In this document: in pieces, positions 53,525-62,427 of the stretch
How positions within the stretch are numbered: position 1 is the first letter of the stretch
Layout of the letters: the number at the start of each line of letters is the position of its first letter
Assembly: GCF_015752315.1 (NCBI RefSeq)
Contig: NZ_JADOVJ010000001.1
Span: 5,014,501-5,078,500, forward strand
Direction: 5' to 3'
DNA length: 64,000 nt
Origin: Nocardioides luteus
Lineage (GTDB): Bacteria; Actinomycetota; Actinomycetes; Propionibacteriales; Nocardioidaceae
The notes under the pieces: model-generated
Databases searched by the model: none
Told to the model about the DNA's origin: nothing
Seen by the model: the letters and a program-made list of their open reading frames with translations, nothing else
Position numbers and translations under genes: made by a program

Positions 53525-53802
53525 TGGCCCTCGTCGCAGTCCTGTACGCCTACAACGACCTCCCCGACGTACGCGCCGAGCACCTCGACGCCCATCGCGG
53601 GTTCCTGGCGAGCCAGGACAACCTGGTCCTCTCCGGCCCCAGCTCCGACGGCTCCGCCCTGCTCGTCTTCGAGGGCGAGATCGCCGGAGTCGAGGCGACC
53701 TTGGACGACGACCCGTTCCTCGCGGTCGGGCTGATCAAGGAACGCCGGGTCTTCGAGTGGACCCCGGTCCTCGGCTCTTGGAAGGCCCAGCTGGGCCTGT
53801 GA
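53524..53802 (+). CDS. YciI-family protein
   Basis: 92-residue dimeric alpha/beta-barrel-type YciI-like protein: LVAVLYAYNDLPDVRAEHLDAHRGFL (conserved His/Asp region, quoted in part of its length), LSGPSSDGSALLVF, DDPFLAVGLI. Coupled to the MBL-fold gene. Role unknown. Confidence 0.85.
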   Translation: MALVAVLYAYNDLPDVRAEHLDAHRGFLASQDNLVLSGPSSDGSALLVFEGEIAGVEATLDDDPFLAVGLIKERRVFEWTPVLGSWKAQLGL

Positions 53803-53827
53803 GGACCGGGGGCCACGCCGGAGAGAA

Positions 53828-54688
53828 TCAGCCCAGCGCGAGTGCCTGCAGGCGGTCGTACGCGCCGTTGAACGTGTTCTGGTCCAGCGGTGAGGACGTG
53901 TACTGCCAGAAGGTGTAGTAGCCCCATCCGGCGGGCAGGGTGCCGGGCGAGCTGGCGTAGCGCGCGATCCACAGCGGATGGGCGCTCGCGAACTGCGAGG
54001 TGTTGCCGGTGCAGGTCGTCCACCAGTCGGTGGTCGTGTAGATGACCGCGTCGCGGCCGGTGCGGTAGCGGTAGCGGTCCAGGAAGGCCGCGATCCAGGA
54101 ACGCATCGACGCCTGCGAGAGGCCGTAGCAGGTGCCGCCGCTGTAGGGGTTGTACTCGATGTCGAGCACGCCCGGCAGGGTCTTCCCGTCGGCCGACCAG
54201 CCGCCGCCGTTGTTGACGAAGTAGTCGGCCTGGGCCGCGCCGCCCGAGTCCGACGGGTTGGCGAAGTGATAGGCGCCGCGGATGAAGCCCTGGTTGTAGG
54301 AGCCGTTGTACTGCTGCGGGAAATAGGTGCTGTTGCGGTAGTAGGTGCCCTCGGTCGCCTTGATGTAGGCGAACCGCTTGCCCTGGCCCCACCAGTAGGC
54401 CCAGTCGACGTTGCCCTGATGACCGGAGACGTCGATGCCCGACACGGACGCCTGGGCCGTGATCGGCTGCTCCTGGGGCGTGCCGCCCTCGGCGTGCGAG
54501 CCCGGCGTCGACCAACCGACGTACGCCCCGTGCTCCAGCGTGACGCCGTGGGACCTCGCCTTCTGGGTGAGACGGCGGTCGTCCTTCTCGGCGGCGCCGG
54601 CGGACTGTGTCGGGGAGAGCGAGACGGCAAGGAGGAGACCGGCGGCTATCGCGGTCACTCTCATGGATCTGCGGCGCGAAGGACTCAT
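53828..54688 (-). CDS. Secreted GH25 lysozyme
   Basis: 286 residues. Sec signal peptide (residues 1-~33, ending SAGAAE). GH25 catalytic residues: Asp in GIDVSGHQGNVDW, Glu in IKATEGTYYRN, and DIE in GVLDIEYNPY. GYYTFWQYTSS is the C-terminal family block. It cleaves peptidoglycan glycan strands. ATG at 54688 has AAAGG upstream; an ATG at 54742 would add a non-signal leader. Confidence 0.92.
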   Translation of the reverse strand: MSPSRRRSMRVTAIAAGLLLAVSLSPTQSAGAAEKDDRRLTQKARSHGVTLEHGAYVGWSTPGSHAEGGTPQEQPITAQASVSGIDVSGHQGNVDWAYWWGQGKRFAYIKATEGTYYRNSTYFPQQYNGSYNQGFIRGAYHFANPSDSGGAAQADYFVNNGGGWSADGKTLPGVLDIEYNPYSGGTCYGLSQASMRSWIAAFLDRYRYRTGRDAVIYTTTDWWTTCTGNTSQFASAHPLWIARYASSPGTLPAGWGYYTFWQYTSSPLDQNTFNGAYDRLQALALG

Positions 54689-54782
54689 GGGTGGGGCCTT
54701 TCCCGAGGAGGAGCACTGCACTGGCACAACATGGTGCCGCAACCGATGTCCCCCGGGGAATGTTTTCCGGTAAGCAAGTTAC

Positions 54783-54845
54783 TCAACCAAATGGTTGACA
54801 ATGCCGTACGCGACGACCTAGCCTCGTTATCAACCAAATGGTTGA
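54783..54845. promoter_or_regulatory. ArsR promoter with twin identical operators
   Basis: TCAACCAAATGGTTGA occurs twice, at 54783-54798 and 54830-54845, 47 bp apart. The first overlaps a -35 TTGACA (54795-54800); a -10-like TAGCCT follows after 18 bp (54819-54824). The second ends next to the ribosome site of arsR. Placement implies autorepression, probably with DNA looping or cooperative blocking. Confidence 0.8.
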
Positions 54846-54855
54846 GGAGTGACGG

Positions 54856-55215
54856 ATGAGCGAGGACAGACTCTCCCGAGTCTTTGCGGCACTGGCGGAC
54901 CCGACCCGGCGCGACCTGGTCGCCCGGCTCTCGTCTGCCGACGCGACCGTCGGCGAGCTGGCGGCGCCCTATGACGTCAGTCTCCAGGCGGTCTCCAAGC
55001 ACCTCAAGGTGCTCGAGGACGCCGGCCTGGTGAGCCGGGAGTCGCGCCGCGCGCCCGTCCGCCTCGAAGCGGAGGTGTTCGACCTCATGACCAGATGGAT
55101 CGAGAGATACCAGCAGCAGGCCGAGGAGCGCTACCAGCGCTTGGACGCACTGCTCGCCGAGATGCAGGAAGACCGACCAGCCCGAGAACCAGCCCGAGAA
55201 GAGGACGCATCATGA
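54856..55215 (+). CDS. ArsR-family repressor
   Basis: 119-residue winged HTH: FAALADPTRRDLVARLSS, then YDVSLQAVSKHLKVLEDAG and the wing RESRRAPVRLEA. No metal-binding cysteines, as in the subgroup that sits beside AHSA1-domain genes. First gene of a three-gene unit; ATGA overlap with the next. Confidence 0.93.
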   Translation: MSEDRLSRVFAALADPTRRDLVARLSSADATVGELAAPYDVSLQAVSKHLKVLEDAGLVSRESRRAPVRLEAEVFDLMTRWIERYQQQAEERYQRLDALLAEMQEDRPAREPAREEDAS

Positions 55216-55700
55216 CCACCACGAAGCACGAGACCACGATCGAGGCCTCCAAGGAGACCCCCACGATCACCATCGTCCGCGAGTTCGACGCTCCCCCGGA
55301 GCTCGTCTTCCGCGCCCACGCCGACAAGGACCTGTACGCCAGGTGGCTCGGGCCCCGCGACGTCGGCATGAACATCACCGAGTGGGACTTCCGCACCGGG
55401 GGCTCGTGGGCCTACTCGGCCGAGCGTGACGGTGACGAGTTCACCCAGTTCTTCGGCAGCTTCCACGAGGTGCGCGAGAACGAGCGCATCGTGCAGACCT
55501 TCACCTGGCGCGGCGCCCCCGACGGAGCCTCGCTGGAGTTCCTCACCCTCGAGCCGCTCCCCGGCGGCCGCACCCGGCTGACCGGCCTCAGCGTCGTCGA
55601 GTCCTTCGAGACCCAGGCCGCGATCATGGCCAGCGGCATGGACAAGGGCGTCATCCAGGGCTACGAGCAGCTCGACGAGCTCCTCGAGGAGCTCTCGTGA
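55212..55700 (+). CDS. AHSA1/SRPBCC-domain protein
   Basis: 162 residues. AHSA1-type START-like fold: ITIVREFDAPPELVFRAH, LYARWLGPRDVGM, GGSWAYSAERDG and a C-terminal helix (GMDKGVIQGYEQLDELLEE). Commonly paired with ArsR repressors; ligand unknown. Overlaps both neighbours by four bases. Confidence 0.9.
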   Translation: MTTTKHETTIEASKETPTITIVREFDAPPELVFRAHADKDLYARWLGPRDVGMNITEWDFRTGGSWAYSAERDGDEFTQFFGSFHEVRENERIVQTFTWRGAPDGASLEFLTLEPLPGGRTRLTGLSVVESFETQAAIMASGMDKGVIQGYEQLDELLEELS

Positions 55701-56251
55701 GTCCTTCCGAGCAGCACGCGTACGACGCCGCCCGGTTCGCCGAGCTCGTCGGCTCCGCCGCCCCCGGGGACTGGGCCCGCCCCAGCCCGGTGGCGGCGTG
55801 GACCGCTCTGGACGTGGTCGAGCACCTGGTCGGCTGGCCACGCGACTTCCTGCGGGGGTCGGCCGGCGTGGATCTCGCGCCGCTCGACGTCGCAGCTGAT
55901 CCGGTCGCCGCCTGGAAGACCCACACCGCCGACATCCAGGGGCTCTTCGACGACCCCGCCGGCCGGACGGTCTCCAACCCCCACATGGGCGACAAGCCGC
56001 TCGACGTCGCGCTCTCGGAGATCTACACGCCTGACATCTGGATGCACTCCTGGGACCTCGCCCGCGCCCTCGGGCGCGACTTCGACCTGGGCGACGAGCG
56101 CGCGTCGGCGATGCTCACCGGCGCTGCTGCGATGGAGGACGCCATGCGCGCCTCGGGTCAGTTCGGCCCGCGGGTCGAGGTCCCAGCTGACGCGACCCCT
56201 CAGGCGCAGCTCCTCGGCTTCATCGGCCGGGATCCGTACTGGACCCCGTGA
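55697..56251 (+). CDS. Mycothiol-dependent maleylpyruvate isomerase-like (TIGR03086-type) protein
   Basis: 184 residues, DinB-like four-helix bundle. ARPSPVAAWTALDVVEHLVGW and IYTPDIWMHSWDLARALG carry the His residues that bind metal in the MDMPI family. GTG start overlaps the AHSA1 stop (GTGA). Mycothiol-type chemistry fits an actinobacterial host; activity not proven. Confidence 0.85.
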   Translation: MSPSEQHAYDAARFAELVGSAAPGDWARPSPVAAWTALDVVEHLVGWPRDFLRGSAGVDLAPLDVAADPVAAWKTHTADIQGLFDDPAGRTVSNPHMGDKPLDVALSEIYTPDIWMHSWDLARALGRDFDLGDERASAMLTGAAAMEDAMRASGQFGPRVEVPADATPQAQLLGFIGRDPYWTP

Positions 56252-56261
56252 CCGCCCCTGC

Positions 56262-56291
56262 CGAGTCGGCTCGTCATGACGAGCCGACTCG
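56262..56291. terminator. 30-bp perfect palindrome between convergent genes
   Basis: Fifteen matched pairs around the centre TCATGA; one arm is CGAGTCGGCTCGTCA. It starts ten bases after the MDMPI-like stop and faces a convergent gene, with no T-run. Bidirectional I-shaped terminator most likely. Confidence 0.75.
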
Positions 56292-56358
56292 AGCTATGTG
56301 TTGGTCAGGATGCGCCGACTCGTTCCAGGCGAGCCTGCTTCGGCATGACGAACATTGA

Positions 56359-56730
56359 TCAGCCCATCGTGATCGATCCGAGGCCGGCAGCGAACTGGCA
56401 CAGATACTGCAACCGCACGGGCTCCGCACCCGGTGGCAGGAGGACCGAGGCGACACGGAGGCCGAGATCCTGCGAATACTGGCCGCCGCTCTGGCCGCCC
56501 TCGCAGCGCACACTGACGTGGCATGCCCGTTCCGCGGGGATCTCGAAGCTCACCTGACCCCAATAGACCCAGTAGTCGCGCCCGTCGATCGCCACGATCG
56601 GCGGCATCGTGGCGATGAACTGCTCCTTCGCCGTGGATGCCATCTCCAACGTCATCACCCGCCTCGCGCCCGAGTAGGACTCCACGTACGGCACCACGGT
56701 CGGCCATTGCGGCTGCGCCTGTTCGCTCAC
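56359..56730 (-). CDS. Hypothetical small protein
   Basis: 123 residues from a GTG at 56730. Features: PYVESYSGARRVMTLEMAST, two Trp/Tyr-rich strands (DGRDYWVYWGQVSFEIPAER, broken here) and three cysteines. No signal, no membrane segment, no family recognised. A Tyr/Trp-rich beta structure is likely. Lies 34 bases after menD on the same strand direction (upstream of nothing in its own operon). Confidence 0.65.
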   Translation of the reverse strand: MSEQAQPQWPTVVPYVESYSGARRVMTLEMASTAKEQFIATMPPIVAIDGRDYWVYWGQVSFEIPAERACHVSVRCEGGQSGGQYSQDLGLRVASVLLPPGAEPVRLQYLCQFAAGLGSITMG

Positions 56731-56764
56731 GCGCTCACTGTGCCACGTCGACCCGGGAGGCAGC

Positions 56765-58369
56765 TCAGGAGCGAGCCAGGGCCCGGATGGCCAGGTCGAG
56801 CTCCCGGCGGCCGGCACGGGAGACGACGGCCTCGATGACCTCGATGCCACCGTTCGGGGAGGCGAGGGCGGCCTCGAGCTCGGGCACGGAGGTGACCGCG
56901 AGGTGCGGGATGCGGTGGGCGGCGCAGAGCGCTTCGAGGGAGGTGCCGTGCGGAGTTCCGAAGAGGCGTTCGAAGCGGTCGGCGTAGTCGTCGGCGCCCT
57001 GCTCGAGCGAGGCGAAGATCGAGCCGCCGTCGTCGTTGGCGACGACGATGGTGAGGTCGGGGCGGACCTCCTCGGGGCCGAGCAGGAGGCCACCGGCGTC
57101 GTGCAGGAAGGTGACGTCGCCCATCAGCGCGAGCGCGCGCGTCGACGACGATCGGCCGACGGCGGCGCCGATCGCGGTCGAGACGATGCCGTCGATGCCG
57201 GCCAGGCCACGGTTGGCGATCACCTTCCGTCGCCCGCCGACGTTGTTGGGCCGCATCATCAGGTCCAGGTCGCGTACGGGATTCGAGGGACCCAGCATCA
57301 GGAGCCCGCCGTCGGGCAGGGCCCGGGCGACACAGGCGGAGACGTCGTACGCCGTCATCTCCGGCTGCTCGTGGAGCAGCCGGTCCACCTGGCGGCTGAC
57401 CTCGCGATCGGCCGAGCGCCACTCCTCCAGCCACGCGGTGTCCGGGGTGCCGTCGACGTGGAGCCGGGTGCGGATCGTGCGGTCGACCCGGAACGGGCGC
57501 GCGGGCCAGACACCGTCGACCGGGGCCGCGATGATCTCGACGTCGGCGCGCGCGAGCAGGTTGGTGACCGGACGCGAGAGGGTGGGGTGACCGTAGACGA
57601 CGACCCGCTCGATCCGCTCGGCGAGCGGCGACTCGAGCAGCAGCCGGTAGGAGCGGAGGGCGTTGTCGCCCGTACGGGCGCCCGAGGAGGGCTCGGCGAG
57701 CAGCGGCCAGCCGCCGTCCTGGGCGAGGACACGCGAGGGCGGGCCGGCGTCGTCGCCGGCGACGACGACCGTCAGCGGCGTACCGGCGCCGGTCGGGATC
57801 GACTCGTGGATCTTCAGCTCGGGGCGTAGCGGCTCCGGGCGGACCTCGACCCGCCCCGGCTCCCACCGGTCGGGCGGGGTGAGCGGCTCGTCGAGCTGGA
57901 GGTTCCAGTGGACGGGGCCGCGTGCGGCGTCGAGGGCATCGATGTGGTCCTCGGCCGGCGCCTCGGCCACGTCGAGGGTCTCCACCAGCCGGCCGAAGAT
58001 GCCGACCTGGTCGGTGACCTGGTTGGCGCCGGTCTCGCGGAGCCGCGCCGGCCGGTCGGCGGTGACGACGATCAGCGGTACGCCCGCATGGGCCGCCTCG
58101 AGCACCGACGGGTGCAGGTTGGCGACCGCGGTGCCGGAGGTGCACATCACGGCCGCACGCGAGCCGACCTTGGTCAGGCCGAGGGCGAAGAAGCCGGCCG
58201 AGCGCTCGTCGATCCGGGTGTGCAGGCGCACCAGCCCGGCCCGCGCGGCATCGAAGGCCGCGAACGACAGCGGCGCGTTGCGCGAGCCCGGCGCGATGAC
58301 GATGTCGGTGACGCGCGCCTCGAGGAGCGCGGTGACGACCGCCCGGGCGAGCTCAGTAGCCGTAGCCAC
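56765..58369 (-). CDS. menD: MenD: SEPHCHC synthase
   Basis: 534-residue ThDP enzyme joining 2-oxoglutarate and isochorismate. N-terminal IAPGSRNAPLSFAAFD and ERSAGFFALGLTKV; ThDP-binding GDVTFLHDAGGLLL with VVANDDGGSIF. The GTG at 58369 has AAGGAG upstream; it overlaps the last 17 bases of menC. Confidence 0.95.
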   Translation of the reverse strand: MATATELARAVVTALLEARVTDIVIAPGSRNAPLSFAAFDAARAGLVRLHTRIDERSAGFFALGLTKVGSRAAVMCTSGTAVANLHPSVLEAAHAGVPLIVVTADRPARLRETGANQVTDQVGIFGRLVETLDVAEAPAEDHIDALDAARGPVHWNLQLDEPLTPPDRWEPGRVEVRPEPLRPELKIHESIPTGAGTPLTVVVAGDDAGPPSRVLAQDGGWPLLAEPSSGARTGDNALRSYRLLLESPLAERIERVVVYGHPTLSRPVTNLLARADVEIIAAPVDGVWPARPFRVDRTIRTRLHVDGTPDTAWLEEWRSADREVSRQVDRLLHEQPEMTAYDVSACVARALPDGGLLMLGPSNPVRDLDLMMRPNNVGGRRKVIANRGLAGIDGIVSTAIGAAVGRSSSTRALALMGDVTFLHDAGGLLLGPEEVRPDLTIVVANDDGGSIFASLEQGADDYADRFERLFGTPHGTSLEALCAAHRIPHLAVTSVPELEAALASPNGGIEVIEAVVSRAGRRELDLAIRALARS

Positions 58370-59360
58370 GCCGGCTCCTTCCGTCGGCTGTGTGAGGGTC
58401 CGGGGCACTTTCCCGGTAGGCCACCACGTCTGCGAGACGCCGGCGCCAGGATTCCGTACGCTCCGCGCTCGCGCGCAGCGCCGGCTCGGTGAGCAGCCTC
58501 ACCGGCGCCGGCGAGGCCGCCAGCACCGGCAGGACCCCGCCGTCCGGGAGGAGCGAGGTCGCGGTGATGTCGTCGGTGAACATCGAGACCGTGCCCAGCC
58601 CGCAGGCATAGGGCAGCTCCGGCAGCGCCGCCGCGAGCGCGATCCCGGCGGCCATCCCGACCGAGGTCTCCAGCGCCGAGGAGACCACGCACGGGAGCCC
58701 GATGTCCTCGGCGATCCGAAGGCAGGCGCGTACGCCGCCCAGCGGCTGCACCTTCAGCACCGCCACGTCGGCAGCCTGGAGGTCGCGTACGCGATAGGGG
58801 TCCGTGGCCCGCCGGATCGACTCGTCCGCGGCGATCGGCACGTCCACCTTGCGGCGTACGTCGGCGAGCTCCTCGACCGTGGGGCAGGGCTGCTCGACGT
58901 ACTCGAGCCCGCCGGCGGCACGGTCCAGCACCTTGATCGAGGCCAACGCCTCGTCGACCGTCCAGAGGCCGTTGACGTCGATGCGTACCTTGCCCGCGGG
59001 GCCGAGGGCGTCCCGGACCGCCTCGACGCGGGCGATGTCGTCGGCCAGGCTCTGGCCCGGGTCGGCGACCTTCACCTTGGCGGTCGCGCACCCGGATCGG
59101 GCCACGATCTCGTGGGCACGCTCCGGCCCGACGGCGGGCACGGTGGCGTTGACGGGCACGGCGTCACGGACGGGCTCCGGCCAGTCCCCCGCGGCCGCCT
59201 CCTCGGCGCAGCGCAGCCAGGGCTCGATCTCGGGGGTGTCGTAGTCGAGGAACGGCGACCACTCGCCCCATCCGCCGGCGCCCTCGAAGACGAGGCCCTC
59301 GCGCTCGGTGATCCCGCGGAAGCGCGTGGTCATCGGGAGGGAGAAGACGTGCGGGCTCAT
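58353..59360 (-). CDS. menC: o-Succinylbenzoate synthase
   Basis: 335-residue enolase-superfamily enzyme. KxK in AKVKVAD, metal ligands in RIDVNGLW, YVEQP and IAADESI, and Lys in VLKVQPLGG. The last residues (YRESAPDPHTADGRSRRGYG) extend over the menD start. ATGA overlap with menE. Confidence 0.94.
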   Translation of the reverse strand: MSPHVFSLPMTTRFRGITEREGLVFEGAGGWGEWSPFLDYDTPEIEPWLRCAEEAAAGDWPEPVRDAVPVNATVPAVGPERAHEIVARSGCATAKVKVADPGQSLADDIARVEAVRDALGPAGKVRIDVNGLWTVDEALASIKVLDRAAGGLEYVEQPCPTVEELADVRRKVDVPIAADESIRRATDPYRVRDLQAADVAVLKVQPLGGVRACLRIAEDIGLPCVVSSALETSVGMAAGIALAAALPELPYACGLGTVSMFTDDITATSLLPDGGVLPVLAASPAPVRLLTEPALRASAERTESWRRRLADVVAYRESAPDPHTADGRSRRGYGY

Positions 59361-60397
59361 CGGGACTCCATCTCGTCGCTCGTGACCAGCGCGAGCAGCG
59401 CCTGCCGGTCGGGCTTCCCGTTGCCGAGGAGCGGGACCTCGTCGAGCGCGACGACCTGTCGCGGCGCCCAAGACCGTGGGTGCTCCGCGGCGACCCACTC
59501 GCGGGCGGCACCGGCGTCGATGTCGCCGACGACGAAGGCGACCAGGCGCTGACCCCACTCGTCGTCAGGGACGCCGAGCGCCTCGGCGGCCGTCACGGCC
59601 GGGTGCTCGCGGAGCCTCCTGGCGACGAGTGCCGCCGGCACCTTCACGCCGCCGGTGATCACCATGTCGTCGAGACGGCCGAGGATCCGGAGCCGTCCGT
59701 CCTCGTCCAGCGTGCCGGCGTCGGAGGTGAGGAACCAGCCGTCGACCAGCGCCTCCGCCGTCTGGACGGGATCGTCCTGGTAACCGTCGAAGAGCGTCGG
59801 GCCGCTGATCCGGACCCGGCCGTCGGTGCCGATCGCGATCCCGACACCGTCCAGCGGCATCGCGTCGTAGACGCACCCGCCGCAGGTCTCGGCCGACCCG
59901 TAGGTGGCCACGACGTCGACCCCGGCCTGCTCGGCCCGGGTACGCAGCGACGGGTCGATCGGGCCACCGCCGAGCAGCAGCGTGTGGAACCCGGCAAGCG
60001 CGGCGAGATCGTCGCCACCGGACTCGACGATCCGGTGCAGCTGGGTCGGCACCATCGAGACGAACCGCGGCCCCTCCGCCATCGCCTCGGTGGCCTTCGC
60101 GAAGGATTCGTGGGCTGCGGTGATCACCGGCTCGAACCCCGCGAGGAGCGAGCGGGCGATCACGTTGGCTCCGGCGACGTACGAATCGGGCAGGGTCAGC
60201 AGCCACTGCCCGCTCGCCCCGACGCGCCGCGCCGACGCCGCCGCGGACGCCGTCATCGCCTCGCGCGAGAGCATCACCCGCTTGGGCGTGCCGGTGGACC
60301 CGGAGGTCTCCACGACCCAGTGCTCCGGCCCGCCTCCGGCGAGCCACTCGGCCATCGCGGCGACGGTCTTCTCAGCCCGTACCACCGCGTCGTCCAC
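59357..60397 (-). CDS. menE: o-Succinylbenzoate-CoA ligase
   Basis: 346-residue ANL-family ligase. Phosphate-binding TSGSTGTPKRVML, YGSAETCGG, GWFLTSDAG, GRLDDMVITGGVKV and the catalytic Lys in LGNGKPDR. It is shorter than the ~450-residue E. coli enzyme because the N-terminal ~100 residues are reduced, a form common in actinobacteria. GTG start. It begins the menE-C-D unit. Confidence 0.93.
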   Translation of the reverse strand: MDDAVVRAEKTVAAMAEWLAGGGPEHWVVETSGSTGTPKRVMLSREAMTASAAASARRVGASGQWLLTLPDSYVAGANVIARSLLAGFEPVITAAHESFAKATEAMAEGPRFVSMVPTQLHRIVESGGDDLAALAGFHTLLLGGGPIDPSLRTRAEQAGVDVVATYGSAETCGGCVYDAMPLDGVGIAIGTDGRVRISGPTLFDGYQDDPVQTAEALVDGWFLTSDAGTLDEDGRLRILGRLDDMVITGGVKVPAALVARRLREHPAVTAAEALGVPDDEWGQRLVAFVVGDIDAGAAREWVAAEHPRSWAPRQVVALDEVPLLGNGKPDRQALLALVTSDEMESR

Positions 60398-60479
60398 ACC
60401 CCAACGCTATCTCCTGCGGTGCGGGAGCCCGCGGTGGGCTGGTGGAGTTGGTGGGCTGTGACACGTACCGCAGGCGCCG

Positions 60480-62423
60480 CTACTGGCCGCGGATGTCGAA
60501 GTCGCCCACCAGGCCGTGGTGGTCGGAGGCGAGCTTGAACGTGGCGTGCCGGGTGGGGGTGGCGGTGGCGTTGGAACCGAGGAGCCAGTCGATGGTGCCG
60601 CCGCCGTCGTGGGTGGCCCAGCCCTGCGGGGGCGCGCCGAGGGTCTCGAAGGAGGAGGTCATCCCGGCTTTGGTCATCAGCGGCTTCGGCCCCCACGGGT
60701 CGCCGTCGCCGCCGTTGCGCGGGTAGGGCGAGTTGAGGTCGCCGGCGACGAGGACGGGACCGTACTTCTGCAGGCCCTGCGCCAGCCCGGCGAGCTTCGC
60801 GAAGCCGCGCTGGGCCTCGTCCTTACGCGCCTGCGGGCTCTTGGCGGGCGAGGTCATGGTGTGGGTCGAGATCACCGAGATCCGCCCGGAGCCGTCGCTG
60901 CTGGCGAGCACCACCCAGGTGGCGTACCTATTGTCGTTCTTGACCCCGGTGACCGGCTTGGTGAGCTGGACGGTGCCCTTGTCGACCGCCACCCAGCGGT
61001 CGGTGCGCCACATGACGACGGGACTGAGGGCCTGGCTGCGGGTGCCGTACTCGTCCGCCGAGGCCCGGTAGGTGCCGTAGCCGCGCACCGAGATGTCGGA
61101 GACCGTGCGTGACTGGGCCTCGTTCAGGGAGACGAAGTCGGGTCCGTGCTTCATGACCTCGGCCAGGTCGGAGCGGTACTTCGCGCGAGAAAGGGAGACC
61201 TTGATGTTGGCCTGTGCCAGGCGGACCTGCGGGCCGGAGACGGCCGCCGGGGAGGCACCGGGCTGCCCCGCACCCGGCAGTCCGGCGACCTGCTTGGTGG
61301 CCTGGAGCGTCTTGCCGATGTTCTTGGTCAGCCACGCGGCGGGGTCGACCTGGTCCTGCAGGTAGCCGCCGCCGTGCGGGTGCACCTCGAAGTGGAGGTG
61401 GCAGCCGGTCGAGTTGCCCTCGCTGCCGACCTGCCCGATGACCTGCCCGGCCTTGACCATCTGGCCCTCGCGAACCGAGAGCGACTGCATGTGGCCGTAC
61501 CACGTGGTCAGGTTGCCGGGCGCCGTCTGCACCTTCACCAGCCAGCGTCCCGACCAGCCCCAGCCGCCGCCCGACTCGATCACGATCGTGCCGCCGTGGG
61601 CCGCCTGCACCGGGGTGCCGCACGGCGAGGAGTAGTCGTTGCCGGTGTGCATGTTGGCCCAGTTGGAGCCCGAGTTGCCGTAGTTGTTGTTGTCGATCGC
61701 GAGCCCGGCCTGGATGGGACGTACGACGGAGGTGCTGATCCCGGCCATGCCGATCGTGCAGGCCACGTCGGTCGCGGTGGCCTTCAGGTCGGCGGCGGTG
61801 ACCCCGTCGGCGAGCGCGGCGACCAGAGCCCGCGCCTCGTCCTCGTGCTGGGCGTACGCCAGCGGGAACGCCGAGCGTTGCACCGCCTGGGCCGCCGCGG
61901 TGACCTGCATCTTGCGCCACCCCGGGATGTCCAGGAGGCCGGTGTTGCCGGTGTGGGCGGCGACCCCGTAGAACGCCTGGGCGGACTTGACCGGATTCAT
62001 GATGTCGGCGACGGTGCCCCACCCGGAGACCGGGCGCTGCTGGAAGAGACCGACCGAGTCGCGGTCGCCGTAGTCGAGGTTGCGCAGGGTGCTCTCCTGC
62101 ATCGCGGTCGCCAGCGCGATCACCCAGCCGTAGGCGGGCACGCCGGACTGCTTCCCGACCGCCACGATCGTCCGGGCGTTCTGGATCTGCTCGGTGTTGA
62201 AGCCGGCGATGCTGCCCTCGGGCACCTCACCGTCCGGCCCGAGGTTGCCCGCCGGAATCGCGTTGACCCCGCCGACGCAGCCCGACTCGGCCTGGTCCTG
62301 GTTGCTCTGCTCGGTGCTCGCCAGACCGCCGATCAGGATCACCAAGGCACCGGTGACCACCAGGACGAGCGTGGCCGCCGCGGCCACGATTCCCCAGATC
62401 AGACGTGCCTTGAAGATCCACAT
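60480..62423 (-). CDS. Membrane-anchored fusion: transglycosylase-like, M23 peptidase and EEP nuclease/phosphatase domains
   Basis: 647 residues. An N-terminal membrane segment (about 10-33), then a lytic-transglycosylase-like region (Glu110 in LATAMQESTLR, SVGLFQQRP). An M23/LytM domain follows with zinc ligands His259/Asp263 (HTGND), His311 (YGHM) and His342/His344 (CHLHFEVH). The C-terminal endonuclease/exonuclease/phosphatase domain (from ~400) has Asn406, Glu435 (LNEAQ), His521, GDLN at 561-564, Asp612 (TIDWLL) and SDHH at 633-636, all active-type. Near VirB8-like and multi-pass genes it suggests a conjugation-apparatus wall hydrolase; the EEP fusion is unusual. The EEP target (DNA, RNA or lipid) is unknown. 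Confidence 0.85.
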   Translation of the reverse strand: MWIFKARLIWGIVAAAATLVLVVTGALVILIGGLASTEQSNQDQAESGCVGGVNAIPAGNLGPDGEVPEGSIAGFNTEQIQNARTIVAVGKQSGVPAYGWVIALATAMQESTLRNLDYGDRDSVGLFQQRPVSGWGTVADIMNPVKSAQAFYGVAAHTGNTGLLDIPGWRKMQVTAAAQAVQRSAFPLAYAQHEDEARALVAALADGVTAADLKATATDVACTIGMAGISTSVVRPIQAGLAIDNNNYGNSGSNWANMHTGNDYSSPCGTPVQAAHGGTIVIESGGGWGWSGRWLVKVQTAPGNLTTWYGHMQSLSVREGQMVKAGQVIGQVGSEGNSTGCHLHFEVHPHGGGYLQDQVDPAAWLTKNIGKTLQATKQVAGLPGAGQPGASPAAVSGPQVRLAQANIKVSLSRAKYRSDLAEVMKHGPDFVSLNEAQSRTVSDISVRGYGTYRASADEYGTRSQALSPVVMWRTDRWVAVDKGTVQLTKPVTGVKNDNRYATWVVLASSDGSGRISVISTHTMTSPAKSPQARKDEAQRGFAKLAGLAQGLQKYGPVLVAGDLNSPYPRNGGDGDPWGPKPLMTKAGMTSSFETLGAPPQGWATHDGGGTIDWLLGSNATATPTRHATFKLASDHHGLVGDFDIRGQ

Positions 62424-62427
62424 GTCA

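Noticed and set aside
59357..60397. Truncated, non-functional menE
   Set aside because: All ATP-binding and catalytic motifs including the C-terminal lysine are present; short MenE forms are common in actinobacteria.
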